A model generated the notes under the pieces. It did not search any database. It was given only the letters and a program-made list of their open reading frames with translations, and had not been told where the DNA came from. From NCBI RefSeq assembly GCF_007859315.1, contig NZ_VOHA01000027.1:28456-92455 (forward strand): 64,000 nt of DNA, in the 5' to 3' direction. This stretch comes from Reyranella sp. CPCC 100927. GTDB taxonomy: Bacteria > Pseudomonadota > Alphaproteobacteria > Reyranellales > Reyranellaceae. The position numbers and the translations under genes are program-made. This document shows positions 1-8,704 of this stretch, piece by piece. Position 1 is the stretch's first letter; each line of letters opens with the position of its first letter.

Positions 1-360
1 GCCGTTGCGGAACGTGCACATCACGCGCGCATCGAGATTGCGGGCGCTGTTGTTGGCCAACCCCAGTGTCAGCTGCCAGCTGCCGCCGGGAACCGGCGAC
101 AACGATGTCGGATCCAGCGTGACGAGCGGGACGGATGTGCCCGGCGCCGACGTGACGGGCACGCTGCCCAGCGGACGCAAGGCCGGCGATACTTCGCCCA
201 GGCGCTGCAAGGGAACCTGTTGCGCCGTGGGGTCGAAGGCGCGATCGCGTGGCGGCACCGGCCGCGTGTCCCGACCGGCCGTCGCGGGCGTTTGTGCCTG
301 TGCTACAGGGACGATGGAAACAACGACCATGGCGATGCTGGCGATCGTCAGTGCACGCAT
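1..360 (-). CDS. secreted protein, paralog of the next gene (3' end outside window)
   Basis: Reading leftward from an ATG at 360 gives 120 codons with no stop up to the window edge, so the C-terminus is missing. The N-terminus (MRALTIASIAMVVVSIVPVAQAQ) is a typical signal peptide with an AQA cleavage site. The rest closely matches the protein encoded at 500-1141: both have DRAFDP, QQVP, a GSVPV/GVVPV-type segment, PGxxVPxVTL, a WQLxLxL strand and an NNSxRN segment before xCxFRNG. This copy lacks the Cys-rich N-terminal segment of its neighbour. I do not recognise the family. It is probably a periplasmic beta-sandwich-like protein; the pair is a tandem duplication. Confidence 0.75.
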   Translation of the reverse strand, partial: MRALTIASIAMVVVSIVPVAQAQTPATAGRDTRPVPPRDRAFDPTAQQVPLQRLGEVSPALRPLGSVPVTSAPGTSVPLVTLDPTSLSPVPGGSWQLTLGLANNSARNLDARVMCTFRNG

Positions 361-499
361 TGTCTGATCCTCCTGGGACGCTGTTCACACTCTCGATGCT
401 AATGCGTGTTCTGGTTGAGTGGAAGGTCATGAACGATCCAGAACAGATCGCGAGGGCGCAAATTTATTCCGAAAATGAACTGACGTAATTTACAGGACG

Positions 500-1141
500 T
501 CACTCCAAGGGAGACAGAACGCGGCAGGGCGCGTTGTCGACGAAGTCGGTCACCGGTGGTCCGGCGACCTCGGTGGCGACGCGATCGCCCGGCCGCACGT
601 TGCGCATCAGCACCGCGATATCGCCGACAACGCGGTTGCCGTTACGGAACGCGCACGCGATGCGCACATCGATGTTGCGCGGGCTGTTGTTGTCCAATGT
701 CAGCGACAGTTGCCAGCGATCGCCGGGTATCGGCCGCAACGCAGCGGGACCCAGGGTCACGACCGGGACATTCGAGCCGGGGACGGAGCGTACAGGCACC
801 ACGCCGACATGACGCAACGGTGGTACGACCAGGCCGATGTGATCGGTGGGCACCTGCTGCTGGCGGGGATCGAACGCGCGATCTTCCGGCGCCACCGGAA
901 TGTGGTCCTTGCCGACTGTCGTGGGATCCGGCGCAGGCGGTGGTTGAACCACCCGCGGCTGCGGTTGCGCCCGCGGTGCCGGCGGCTGGCCGGTGGTCGA
1001 CATACGGTCGTAACAAACCAGACGCGCGGTCGGGTCGGCGATATTGGCGCAATTGGGCTGTGCCTGGGCGAAAGCCACACCGGTGGTACCCAAAACCAAC
1101 AGGGCAGCACTCACGGTTGTTAGGGTCGTCTGGCGCGGCAT
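500..1141 (-). CDS. secreted protein of unknown function, tandem paralog
   Basis: The 213-residue product has a signal peptide (cleavage near VAFAQA, residue 27). A short segment NCANIADPTARLVCYDR follows; this 'C..I.D..ARL.CYD' pattern occurs in many small proteobacterial periplasmic proteins, and its two cysteines could form a disulfide. A Pro-rich linker (about residues 50-75) precedes a C-terminal domain (about 85-213) that is homologous to the partial gene at 1-360. The C-terminal region has alternating hydrophobic strands and no catalytic motif. The two paralogs run in the same direction, 139 bp apart. The function is unknown, and an envelope-associated role is only an inference. Confidence 0.75.
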   Translation of the reverse strand: MPRQTTLTTVSAALLVLGTTGVAFAQAQPNCANIADPTARLVCYDRMSTTGQPPAPRAQPQPRVVQPPPAPDPTTVGKDHIPVAPEDRAFDPRQQQVPTDHIGLVVPPLRHVGVVPVRSVPGSNVPVVTLGPAALRPIPGDRWQLSLTLDNNSPRNIDVRIACAFRNGNRVVGDIAVLMRNVRPGDRVATEVAGPPVTDFVDNAPCRVLSPLE

Positions 1142-1314
1142 TTGCCCGGATCTCCTCTGCAGCCATTAATAACGCCTGGAGGCTGTCCCGGTTCCTCCGG
1201 TCCAAGGGTTGTTGCTGCAGCGCACCATGCGCATAGCCCTGCGGCGCTGGCGGTCTACCAGCGACGTAAACGGCGGTTTATCGTGACGGGTAACGACCAA
1301 AGGAGACATACCGA

Positions 1315-2094
1315 ATGGCGAAAACCGCCACCGCGGCCGAGGTCCTGGCGCCGGACGCGCCGGAATTGAAAGTCGGCCAGGAGCGTCCGGTGGACGCTGT
1401 CTACGAAGGCCAGAAGGCGCCGGCGATGAAGCCGCGCGATGCGGCCACCTTGATCATCGTGCGCAAGCCGAACGATCCGGCCGGCATGCCCGAAGTGCTG
1501 CTGGGATGTCGCGATGCGGGTCATGCGTTCATGCCCAACCGGTACGTATTTCCCGGCGGACGGGTCGATCCCGCCGATGCCCGCGTGCCGGTGGCGACGC
1601 CGCTGCGCGCCGAAGTCGACGAGCGCCTGCGGCGGGCTGCCAGCGCTCAGAAAGCGAGGGCGCTGGCGATTGCCGCCATCCGCGAGACCTTCGAGGAAAC
1701 CGGACTGATCATCGGCGAGGCGTGGGACGGCGCCTCCGGTGCCGTCGACAAGCACTGGCAGGGCTTCCTCGATCAGGGGTTGGCGCCGGCGCTGCATCAT
1801 CTCGACTACATTGCGCGCGCCGTCACGCCGCCGGGTCGTCCCAGGCGTTTCAATGCCCGTTTCATGATGACCGATGCCGAGGTGCTGAAAGGCACGATCA
1901 AGGACAGCAGCGAACTGGGCGATATCCGCTGGGTACGCCTCGACGAGGCGCAGAAGCTGCCGCTGCCCACCATCACCGGCCTGATCCTGGGCGAGGTCGG
2001 CCGTCTGATCCGCGAACCCCCGGTCATCGGGGTGCCGCGCAAGATCCCGCTGTTCAAGACCATTCACCGCAAGCACATGCTGCTGGAGGAATAG
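1315..2094 (+). CDS. Nudix hydrolase
   Basis: The product has 259 residues. A FPGGRVDPAD segment (about residue 78) and RETFEETGL (about residue 123) make up a Nudix box interrupted by an insertion of about 35 residues, as in NUDT7/NUDT19- and CoA-pyrophosphatase-like members. The REx(2)EE core that binds the metal is intact. Nudix enzymes cleave nucleoside diphosphates linked to another moiety; the substrate cannot be read from sequence. An AGGAG ribosome-binding site at about 1301 supports the ATG at 1315. The gene is divergent from the secreted paralog pair and is followed by a perfect hairpin and then a glycosyltransferase gene. Confidence 0.85.
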   Translation: MAKTATAAEVLAPDAPELKVGQERPVDAVYEGQKAPAMKPRDAATLIIVRKPNDPAGMPEVLLGCRDAGHAFMPNRYVFPGGRVDPADARVPVATPLRAEVDERLRRAASAQKARALAIAAIRETFEETGLIIGEAWDGASGAVDKHWQGFLDQGLAPALHHLDYIARAVTPPGRPRRFNARFMMTDAEVLKGTIKDSSELGDIRWVRLDEAQKLPLPTITGLILGEVGRLIREPPVIGVPRKIPLFKTIHRKHMLLEE

Positions 2095-2100
2095 GTTTTT

Positions 2101-2128
2101 GGACCGCGCGCGTGGACGCGCGCGGTCC
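2101..2128. terminator. perfect 12-bp hairpin after the Nudix gene
   Basis: GGACCGCGCGCG and its exact complement flank a 4-nt loop (TGGA), 6 nt after the Nudix stop codon. No T-run follows on the + strand (TTTTT precedes the stem instead), so this is a strong stem-loop rather than a classical intrinsic terminator. It could slow or end transcription or protect the 3' end of the mRNA. Confidence 0.5.
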
Positions 2129-2151
2129 GAACGGGCTACAACGCGGGCGCG

Positions 2152-3354
2152 ATGCCGCCTCCTTCGAATTCCGTTCTGCTGCTGACCTTGCCGCCGATCC
2201 TGGGCGGCGTTACCTCGCAGGGGCGATTGGTCGTCGATCTGCTGCAGCGGCACGGCTATGACGTCACGGTGACGTGGCGTGCGTATTTCCAGGATCAGCC
2301 CGAGCTGTCGGCGCCGAGCTGGACGATACCCCGAGGGCGCAAGCCTGCGGTACTCGAGGTCCCCGGTTGGTCATGCCGCCGCGTTGCGGTCGGCACCTGG
2401 CTGCCGGAGTTCGAGTGGGCGCACCATCAGCCCTGGGCGCCATGGCGGCAGCTGCTGGAGAACAACAGTCGGCACGTCATCGTGTCGGGCAACAATCTCG
2501 CCGGCTGGGGACCCACGGCGCTCGGCCTGCCGTCGATGCAGTGGATCGCCACGCCCTATATGGCGGATCGTGTCGATCGCACCGCGAAATGGCCGGTGTG
2601 GCGTCGCGTCTATGACGCGACATTGAATGCCTGGATGGGGCGCCAGCATGAGCGGCGCAGCCTGGAACGCGCCGATACCGTGGCCATCAGCCGCTATACG
2701 CTCGACGGGCTGGCGGCGCTGACGCCCCGGGCCCGGTTGTTCGGTGTGGTGCCGATCCCTGTCGACACGCAGCGCTTCACGCCGCAGGGTCGCGACCAGG
2801 GCGCGCAGCGCAAGCTTCGGATCGGCTTCAATGGCCGCATCGATGATCCGCGCAAGAACATGGAACTTCTGGTGCGGGCCTTCGACCTGGCAGCCCAGGC
2901 GCATGGCGACATCGAACTGCATGTGCGCGGGCCGCTGGATCGCGACGCCTTCATCGCGCGCTACGACGCGGCTGCCATCGGCGACCGGCTCACCGTCGGC
3001 CCGCCAGTGAAGCCGGCGGAGTTTCCCGACTGGTATCGCTCGCTCGACATCTTCGCGATTCCCTCGCACCAGGAAGGCCTGTCGATCGTCGGCACCGAAG
3101 CCATGGCCAGCGGTTGCGCCGTGCTGTCGACACGATGCGGCGGACCGCAGGATTTCGTTCTCGACGGCGAAACCGGCCTGTTGTCGGGCTTCACGCCGCG
3201 TGAGTATGCCGATCGCCTGATCGCCCTGATCGAGGATGGGGCGCTGCGCCGGCGCCTTGCCGAGTCGGGCGTCGCGCTGATCCGCGAGCGCTACGCGCAG
3301 TCGACCTTCGAGCAGCTGTACATGGAAGCGTTCACCCGCGCCTTCGGCGGGTGA
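2152..3354 (+). CDS. glycosyltransferase family 4 protein
   Basis: The 400-residue product has a GT-B fold layout. The N-terminal half begins with a beta strand and a Gly-rich loop (LLLTLPPILGGVTSQ). The C-terminal half carries IGFNGRIDDPRKNMELLVRAF (near 223) and the GT4 donor-binding E-x7-E region PSHQEGLSIVGTEAMASG (near 303), then GGPQDFVLDGETGLL. These are hallmarks of retaining GT4 enzymes, which transfer a sugar from a nucleotide-sugar donor. No neighbouring sugar-synthesis genes reveal the acceptor. It is cytosolic, without a signal peptide. Confidence 0.85.
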   Translation: MPPPSNSVLLLTLPPILGGVTSQGRLVVDLLQRHGYDVTVTWRAYFQDQPELSAPSWTIPRGRKPAVLEVPGWSCRRVAVGTWLPEFEWAHHQPWAPWRQLLENNSRHVIVSGNNLAGWGPTALGLPSMQWIATPYMADRVDRTAKWPVWRRVYDATLNAWMGRQHERRSLERADTVAISRYTLDGLAALTPRARLFGVVPIPVDTQRFTPQGRDQGAQRKLRIGFNGRIDDPRKNMELLVRAFDLAAQAHGDIELHVRGPLDRDAFIARYDAAAIGDRLTVGPPVKPAEFPDWYRSLDIFAIPSHQEGLSIVGTEAMASGCAVLSTRCGGPQDFVLDGETGLLSGFTPREYADRLIALIEDGALRRRLAESGVALIRERYAQSTFEQLYMEAFTRAFGG

Positions 3355-3387
3355 ACATCATTCCCGCGGCGTGGGGTGGCGATAACG

Positions 3388-4278
3388 TCACGCCACCTTG
3401 AATCGAGCCGCCACGGTGGGCGGGCCGTCGCTGTGCACGCGGCCGTCGGCAACGAACTGGATCAGGTGCGCCAGTACCGAACGGCCGGCTGCCGGATGCA
3501 GGATCGCCGGTACGTCCTTGTACATGCGGGCCACCATCGCCGGCACAGTATCCAGGCCGTCGCGCAGGCAGGCCAGGATCTGCCGTTCGCGGTCGAGGCG
3601 GTGATCGATATAGGCCTGTACGAACGGCTGCGGATTGCGGATCTCGGCGCCGTGCGTGGGAATGTAGATGGCTTCCTCGCGCGGCAGCAGCTTGCGCAGG
3701 GACTCGAAGTAGGACCGCATGTTGCCGTCCGGCGGCGAGATCACCGCCGTCGACCAGCCCATCACATGGTCGCCGCTCAGGATCACGTTGTCCTCGCGCA
3801 GCGCAAAGCAGAGGTGGTTGGAGATGTGCCCCGGCGTGTGGATCGCCTCGACCGTCCAGCCCGTGCCGTTCACCACCTCGCCGTCGCGCAGCGTGACGTC
3901 GGGCTTGAAGGCGTGATCGCCACCCTGCTCGGTGGCGACACCCTCGGGTGGCTTGGGGTGGGGGCCGAAGGCATAGACCGTCGCACCGGTCGCTGCTTTC
4001 AGTGCCGGCGTGGCCGGCGAGTGATCGACATGCGTGTGCGTCACCAGGATATGGCTGACGGTCTCGCCGCGCACGGCATTCAGCACGGCATCGACATGGT
4101 CCTTCATGTCGGGGCCGGGGTCGACGATGGCGACGGTGCCGTGGCCGATGATGTAGGTGCCGGTGCCCTTGAAGGTGAAGGCATTGGGGTTATGCGCCAC
4201 CACGCGGCGCACGTTGGGCGTGACCGTCTTGGGCTCGCCGTACTGGAAATCGAGTTCCTTGATGAAGGGAATCGCCAT
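3388..4278 (-). CDS. MBL-fold metallo-hydrolase (LACTB2-like)
   Basis: The product has 296 residues from the ATG at 4278, chosen because TGGAG lies about 9 nt upstream; an earlier in-frame start at 4305 would begin inside a repeat. The zinc motif HTHVDHS (about residue 79) and later GDHVMGW (about residue 169) are present, followed by a C-terminal helical segment typical of the winged-helix part of LACTB2-type hydrolases (NPQPFVQAYIDHRLDRERQIL). Family members hydrolyse thioesters, lactones or RNA, so the substrate is open. It is convergent with the glycosyltransferase gene, and its upstream side holds a family A hairpin repeat. Confidence 0.85.
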   Translation of the reverse strand: MAIPFIKELDFQYGEPKTVTPNVRRVVAHNPNAFTFKGTGTYIIGHGTVAIVDPGPDMKDHVDAVLNAVRGETVSHILVTHTHVDHSPATPALKAATGATVYAFGPHPKPPEGVATEQGGDHAFKPDVTLRDGEVVNGTGWTVEAIHTPGHISNHLCFALREDNVILSGDHVMGWSTAVISPPDGNMRSYFESLRKLLPREEAIYIPTHGAEIRNPQPFVQAYIDHRLDRERQILACLRDGLDTVPAMVARMYKDVPAILHPAAGRSVLAHLIQFVADGRVHSDGPPTVAARFKVA

Positions 4279-4300
4279 GGCCGGTACTCCAATCGCCAAT

Positions 4301-4364
4301 GTCATGTCGAGCGCAGTGAAACATCCAGGGCCCCGCCTGGATCCCTCGCGGCGCTCGGGATGAC
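4301..4364. repeat. family A hairpin repeat, copy 1
   Basis: The left arm GTCATGTCGAGCGCAGTGAA and the right arm ending CTCGGGATGAC are degenerate inverted copies of the dispersed element GTCATCCCGAGCGYAGCGAG. This copy has an inner CCAGG/CCTGG stem. It lies between two genes that are both transcribed leftward. Confidence 0.7.
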
Positions 4365-4372
4365 GGGTCGCC

Positions 4373-6193
4373 TTAACGCTGCGGGATCAGCTTGTAGATG
4401 GCGTTGCGCTTGTCGGATGTCACGTAAACGTTGCCCGTCCGGCCCACCGCGACTCCGGTGACCACGTAGGCCGGCGGCAAGCCTGGCGTCGGCTTCAGTC
4501 CCATCTTGACGTTGCGCGCCACTTCCGTCCGCGCGCCGTCCTTGGGGTCGATGGCCAGCACCATCTCGGTGCCGACCTCGGCGACATAGAGCCGGCCGTC
4601 GGGGCCCAGGGCGATACCCTCGGGTCCCTTCAGGTTGTCGGCCACGATGATGCGCGCGCCGGAGGCGAGATCGATGCGCACGATCGTGCCGGTGGCGTTC
4701 TCGGTGACGTAGACGACGTTGTCGGGACCTTCGGCCATCGCGGTCGGTGCCGCCATGTCCTTGGCGATGACGGTGCGCTCCTGCCCTTGATCACCGCTCA
4801 CCTTCACGAGGTTGCCGCCGGCCTCCAGCACGAAGAGCTCGCCCTTGGCCGTCTCGATGGCGTCCATCGGTGCCTTGAAATCATGCAGGATCGCGATGCT
4901 CTTGCCGGTCAGCCGGTCGACCTTCTGCACGCTGTTGGTGAACCAGCTCGTCAGGATGACGTGCTTGGCGTTGACCGCGGCGGCCATCGGGTATTCCAGC
5001 GTGTCGCCCTGCATGCGCAACCGGGTATCGACCGCGCCGGTGGCGCCATCGATCGTACGATAGGAGAAGATATCGGCGAGATGCAGGGTGTCCTTGTCGC
5101 CCTCGCTGAACACCGCGACCCCGCCGGGGATCGCCAGCTTGCCGTCGATGATGGTGCGCGAGGTGCCCGTGTTCACATCGACCAGGTAGATCCCGTTGTC
5201 GACCATGTTGGTCACGAACACGCGGCCGCGGTTGTCGATGGCAAGATTGTCCAGCCCCGGCTTCAACGTCGCGACCAGGGTCTTGTCGCCGCTGGCGGCG
5301 TTGACCTGCACCAGCTGGCCCAGCGCCGTGTCGACGACAAACAGGTTGCCGTTGCGATCGAAATTGACCGCGGCCGGTATCTTGAAGCCGTCCGCCACCA
5401 CGGTCATCGTCACCTTGTCGACGTCGATGCGCACCACCTGGCCGCGGAACCACAGCGGACCGTAGAGCTGGCCATCGGGTCCGAAATCGAAACCGTTCAG
5501 GCCACCCACATCGCTCATGATCGGCTTGCGCTGTCCGTCGCCGTAGTTGACCGGCTTGAAGTCCGGCTTGTCGATGTTCTTCAGCTCCTTGATGTCGATT
5601 TCCCACAGCGCGTCGCCGAGGAAGACCTGGGTCGCGAACAGCCGCGGCTCCTTGTCCTTCTCGACCTTGAACGCCAGCGAATTGATGCCCGGCAAGCCGG
5701 TGGCGATGACGCGGGCTTCTTTCTGGCCAGGCCGCTGCACATAGATCGTGCCGGTCAGGAAGGCCGTCCAGGCCATGGTGCCGTCGGGCCCGATGGCAAT
5801 GTCGTCGGCCATGCCGACCGGCGCATCGACCACGATGTCGACGTCGCCGCTGTCGACGTTCACCCGATAGATCGTCTGGCCCACGACGCTGCCGGCGAAC
5901 AGCTGGTCGTCCTTGTTGAAGGCAAGGCCGTGCACGCCGTGAAAGTACGAGCCGGGCACCAGGATCTGCTGTACGAATGATGTCGGCACCGGCATCGGCT
6001 GCGCCGGGGCTGGCGTGGCGCCGGCCGCGGGCGGTCCCGGTGTTTTGGGAGCAGGGGCTGCCGGTGCCTTCGGCGTGGGGTGCGCCGGGCCAGCCGGTGG
6101 CTTGGCGTCCTGCGCCAGGGTCGGCACGGCGATCAGCGCCGCGGCTGCGGCGCCAGCAAGGGAGGCGCGAAGGACAGCAAAAAAAGAAGGCAT
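4373..6193 (-). CDS. secreted SMP-30/NHL-like beta-propeller protein
   Basis: The 606-residue product starts at the ATG at 6193 (AGAGGG lies about 8 nt upstream); a GTG at 6214 in the same frame is the alternative. A signal peptide (LAGAAAAALIAVPTLAQ) is followed by a Pro/Ala-rich linker (about residues 30-70). Repeated blades then carry motifs such as GPDGxxxxA, DRNGNLFVVDTALGQL and GPDGRLYVAEVGTE. This matches the SMP-30/gluconolactonase or NHL propeller class. Such proteins can be lactonases or structural binding modules; no conserved lactonase metal site can be assigned with certainty. It acts in the periplasm or outside the cell. Confidence 0.75.
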   Translation of the reverse strand: MPSFFAVLRASLAGAAAAALIAVPTLAQDAKPPAGPAHPTPKAPAAPAPKTPGPPAAGATPAPAQPMPVPTSFVQQILVPGSYFHGVHGLAFNKDDQLFAGSVVGQTIYRVNVDSGDVDIVVDAPVGMADDIAIGPDGTMAWTAFLTGTIYVQRPGQKEARVIATGLPGINSLAFKVEKDKEPRLFATQVFLGDALWEIDIKELKNIDKPDFKPVNYGDGQRKPIMSDVGGLNGFDFGPDGQLYGPLWFRGQVVRIDVDKVTMTVVADGFKIPAAVNFDRNGNLFVVDTALGQLVQVNAASGDKTLVATLKPGLDNLAIDNRGRVFVTNMVDNGIYLVDVNTGTSRTIIDGKLAIPGGVAVFSEGDKDTLHLADIFSYRTIDGATGAVDTRLRMQGDTLEYPMAAAVNAKHVILTSWFTNSVQKVDRLTGKSIAILHDFKAPMDAIETAKGELFVLEAGGNLVKVSGDQGQERTVIAKDMAAPTAMAEGPDNVVYVTENATGTIVRIDLASGARIIVADNLKGPEGIALGPDGRLYVAEVGTEMVLAIDPKDGARTEVARNVKMGLKPTPGLPPAYVVTGVAVGRTGNVYVTSDKRNAIYKLIPQR

Positions 6194-6358
6194 GCGCGAC
6201 GACCCTCTGCGCACCTGATGTGGAAATGCAGCGGACTGTAGACTGCCGTTCCGCCGGGTGGAAGCGCCGCGACATCGTCAGCATCGCGGTCTTTCCAAGC
6301 ACGCACCATCGGCTAACATCTCCGCCGGATCGAGACCAGCAGGAATGAGGAGACGACC

Positions 6359-7516
6359 ATGTCCGGACCGCTGACCGGCTATACGTTGATCGAAGTCGCG
6401 GGCATCGGCCCGGGGCCGATGGCCGCCATGATGCTGGGCGACATGGGCGCCAACGTCATCCGTGTCGATCGCACGAAGTCGCACGTCATGGACCGCTTCG
6501 CCGATCCCAAGTTCAACGTGCATGGCCGCAGCCGGCGCTCGATCTCGGTCGACCTGCAGAAACCCGAGGGCGCCGAAGTCGTGCTGCGCCTGTGCGCCAA
6601 GGCCGATGGCCTGATGGAGCCGTTCCGTCCCGGCGTCGCCGAGCGCCTGGGTATCGGCCCCGATGTCTGTCTCAAGCGCAACCCCAAGCTGGTCTATGGC
6701 CGCATGACGGGCTGGGGCCAGGATGGGCCGCTGGCCAAGGCCGCTGGCCATGACCAGAACTACATCGCGCTCACTGGCGCCCTGCATGCCATCGGCCGCA
6801 AGGGCGAGAAGCCGGTGCCGCCGCTGAACCTGGTCGGTGATTTCGGCGGCGGCGGCATGCTGCTGGCGTACGGCATGGTGTGCGGCCTGCTCGAGGCGCA
6901 GAAATCCGGCAAGGGCCAGGTGGTCGATGCCGCCATGGTCGATGGCGTGGCGCTTCTGCTGGGGGCGCTGTACGGCATGAATGGCGCCGGCCTGTGGAAC
7001 GACAAGGAACGCGAAGTTAACATGCTCGACGGTGGCGCGCACTTCTACGACACCTACGAGACCAAGGACGGCAAGTACGTTTCGATCGGCTCGATCGAGC
7101 CGCAGTTCTACGACCTGCTGCTGGAGAAGACCGGCCTGAAGGGCCAGGACCTGCCGGCCCAGCACGACCGCAAGGCGTGGGCGCAGATGAAGTCGCGGCT
7201 GGAAGGGGTCTTCAAGACCAAGACCCGCGACGAGTGGTGCGCCATCATGGAAGGCAGCGACGTCTGTTTCGCGCCGGTGCTGACCATGAGCGAGGCGGCA
7301 CAGCATCCCGCCGCCAAGGCGCGCAATGCCTATGTCGACGTCGGCGGCTTCATGCAGCCGGCGCCGGCGCCGCGTTTCAGCCGCACCAGGGAGACGGTGG
7401 GAAGCCCGGCGCCCAAGCGCGGCAGCAACACCGACGCGGTCCTGGCCGAACACGGCTTCTCGTCGGCCGAGATCGCCGAATTGACCAAGGCGGGCGTCAT
7501 CGGCGCCCAGCCGTGA
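6359..7516 (+). CDS. family III CoA-transferase / alpha-methylacyl-CoA racemase-like
   Basis: The 385-residue product belongs to the CaiB/BaiF class. Residues 1-40 (LIEVAGIGPGPMAAMMLGDMGANV) form the CoA-binding Rossmann-like start. GHDQNYIALTGALHAIG (about 128-145) and GDFGGGGM (Asp near 161) match the His and Asp pair used for proton exchange in alpha-methylacyl-CoA racemases; in transferases the equivalent Asp forms an acyl-anhydride. The context cannot decide between racemase and transferase, though the paired His-Asp favours racemase. AGGAG at 6347 serves the ATG. It heads a unit with the LanC-like gene 3 bp downstream. Confidence 0.85.
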   Translation: MSGPLTGYTLIEVAGIGPGPMAAMMLGDMGANVIRVDRTKSHVMDRFADPKFNVHGRSRRSISVDLQKPEGAEVVLRLCAKADGLMEPFRPGVAERLGIGPDVCLKRNPKLVYGRMTGWGQDGPLAKAAGHDQNYIALTGALHAIGRKGEKPVPPLNLVGDFGGGGMLLAYGMVCGLLEAQKSGKGQVVDAAMVDGVALLLGALYGMNGAGLWNDKEREVNMLDGGAHFYDTYETKDGKYVSIGSIEPQFYDLLLEKTGLKGQDLPAQHDRKAWAQMKSRLEGVFKTKTRDEWCAIMEGSDVCFAPVLTMSEAAQHPAAKARNAYVDVGGFMQPAPAPRFSRTRETVGSPAPKRGSNTDAVLAEHGFSSAEIAELTKAGVIGAQP

Positions 7517-7519
7517 TCA

Positions 7520-8704
7520 ATGCACGATCCGCGCCGACACGTTGCTCTGCGCGATGATCCCTGGGACGAGGCGACAGCGCGCGCGGCGATCCAGGACATC
7601 GTCGACGACGCGCTGGATCGCTTCGACCCGCAGCGCCTATGGCCGGTGCATCCACAGGAGTCCCACCGCACCGACGGTGCTTGCTGCCTCTATTGGGGTG
7701 CTGCCGGTGTCCTGTGGGCGCTGGATTATCTGCGGCGGCAGGGCGCCGTTGCCTTCGATCATGATCTGACGGCGGCGCTGCCCCGCGTACGTTCGGGCAT
7801 CGCCGCCCATTACGTCCACGAGGCTTATCCGGACCACAGCTCCCTGCTGTTCGGCACCGTCGGTGTCGACCTGATCGCCATGCGCCTGGCGCCCGACGCG
7901 GCAATCGCCGATGCGCTCTTTCGCAGCGTCGAGAACAACCTGGCCCGACCGATCCTGGAGCTGATGTGGGGCATGCCGGGAACGATGCTGGCGTGTGTCT
8001 TCATGGCGGAAATGACCGGCGAAGTGCGCTGGCGCGATGTCTATCGGGCGCAGGCCGACCGCTTGCTGGCCGACCTTGAAGACACCGACCGCGGGCCGAT
8101 CTGGACGCAGGCGCTCTACGGCGAGCGTTGCCGCTATCTTGGGCCGGTGCATGGCTACGCCGGCAACATGCTGGCCCTGCTGCGCGGTTGGTCGTGGCTG
8201 GATCCACAACAGCACCAGAGGATCAGCGACGGCATCACCGCGACGTTGTGCGCGACCGCCGGGCAGTCGTCGCACGGGGCGAACTGGCCGGCCGTGGATG
8301 CGCCGGGCGAGAGGCCCGTCCTGGTGCAGTATTGCCACGGTGCGCCGGGCATGGTGTCGGTCTTCGCCGATGCGCCGTTCCATGTTCCGGCCGTGGACGA
8401 TGTGCTGCGGGCGGGTGGCGACTTCACGTGGTTCGCGGGGCCATTGGCCAAAGGCTCCAACCTGTGCCATGGCACCGGTGGCAATGGTTATGCGCTGCTC
8501 AAGCTCTATCGCCGGTTCGGCACGCCGCTGTGGCTGGCGCGCGCCCGGGCGTTTGCCATGATGGCGATTGCGCAGTGCCGCGCGGCACGCGCGCGCTATG
8601 GCCAGGGGCGCTATTCGCTGTGGACCGGCGATATCGGCCTGGCCGTTTACCTGTGGGACTGCGTGACGGCCAAGCCACGCTTCCCCACCACGGACGTCTT
8701 GTGA
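7520..8704 (+). CDS. stand-alone LanC-like protein
   Basis: The 394-residue product shows the (alpha/alpha) toroid of lanthionine synthetase C-like proteins, with repeated Gly-rich turns (WGAAGVLWAL, GTVGVDLIA, WGMPGTMLA). The zinc residues are in place: Cys near 272 in YCHGAPGM and Cys-His near 316-317 in LCHGTGGNG. A His near 210 in GPVHGYAGN corresponds to the general acid of NisC. Family knowledge: LanC cyclises lantibiotics, and LanC-like proteins can add thiols to dehydroamino acids. No LanB/LanM gene or leader-peptide gene lies nearby. It is translationally linked to the CoA-transferase (3-bp gap) and to the next gene (TGATG). Confidence 0.8.
   Translation: MHDPRRHVALRDDPWDEATARAAIQDIVDDALDRFDPQRLWPVHPQESHRTDGACCLYWGAAGVLWALDYLRRQGAVAFDHDLTAALPRVRSGIAAHYVHEAYPDHSSLLFGTVGVDLIAMRLAPDAAIADALFRSVENNLARPILELMWGMPGTMLACVFMAEMTGEVRWRDVYRAQADRLLADLEDTDRGPIWTQALYGERCRYLGPVHGYAGNMLALLRGWSWLDPQQHQRISDGITATLCATAGQSSHGANWPAVDAPGERPVLVQYCHGAPGMVSVFADAPFHVPAVDDVLRAGGDFTWFAGPLAKGSNLCHGTGGNGYALLKLYRRFGTPLWLARARAFAMMAIAQCRAARARYGQGRYSLWTGDIGLAVYLWDCVTAKPRFPTTDVL

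Noticed and set aside
7520..8704. Lantibiotic biosynthesis cluster
   Set aside because: Only the LanC-like gene is present. No dehydratase, precursor peptide, transporter or immunity gene is near.
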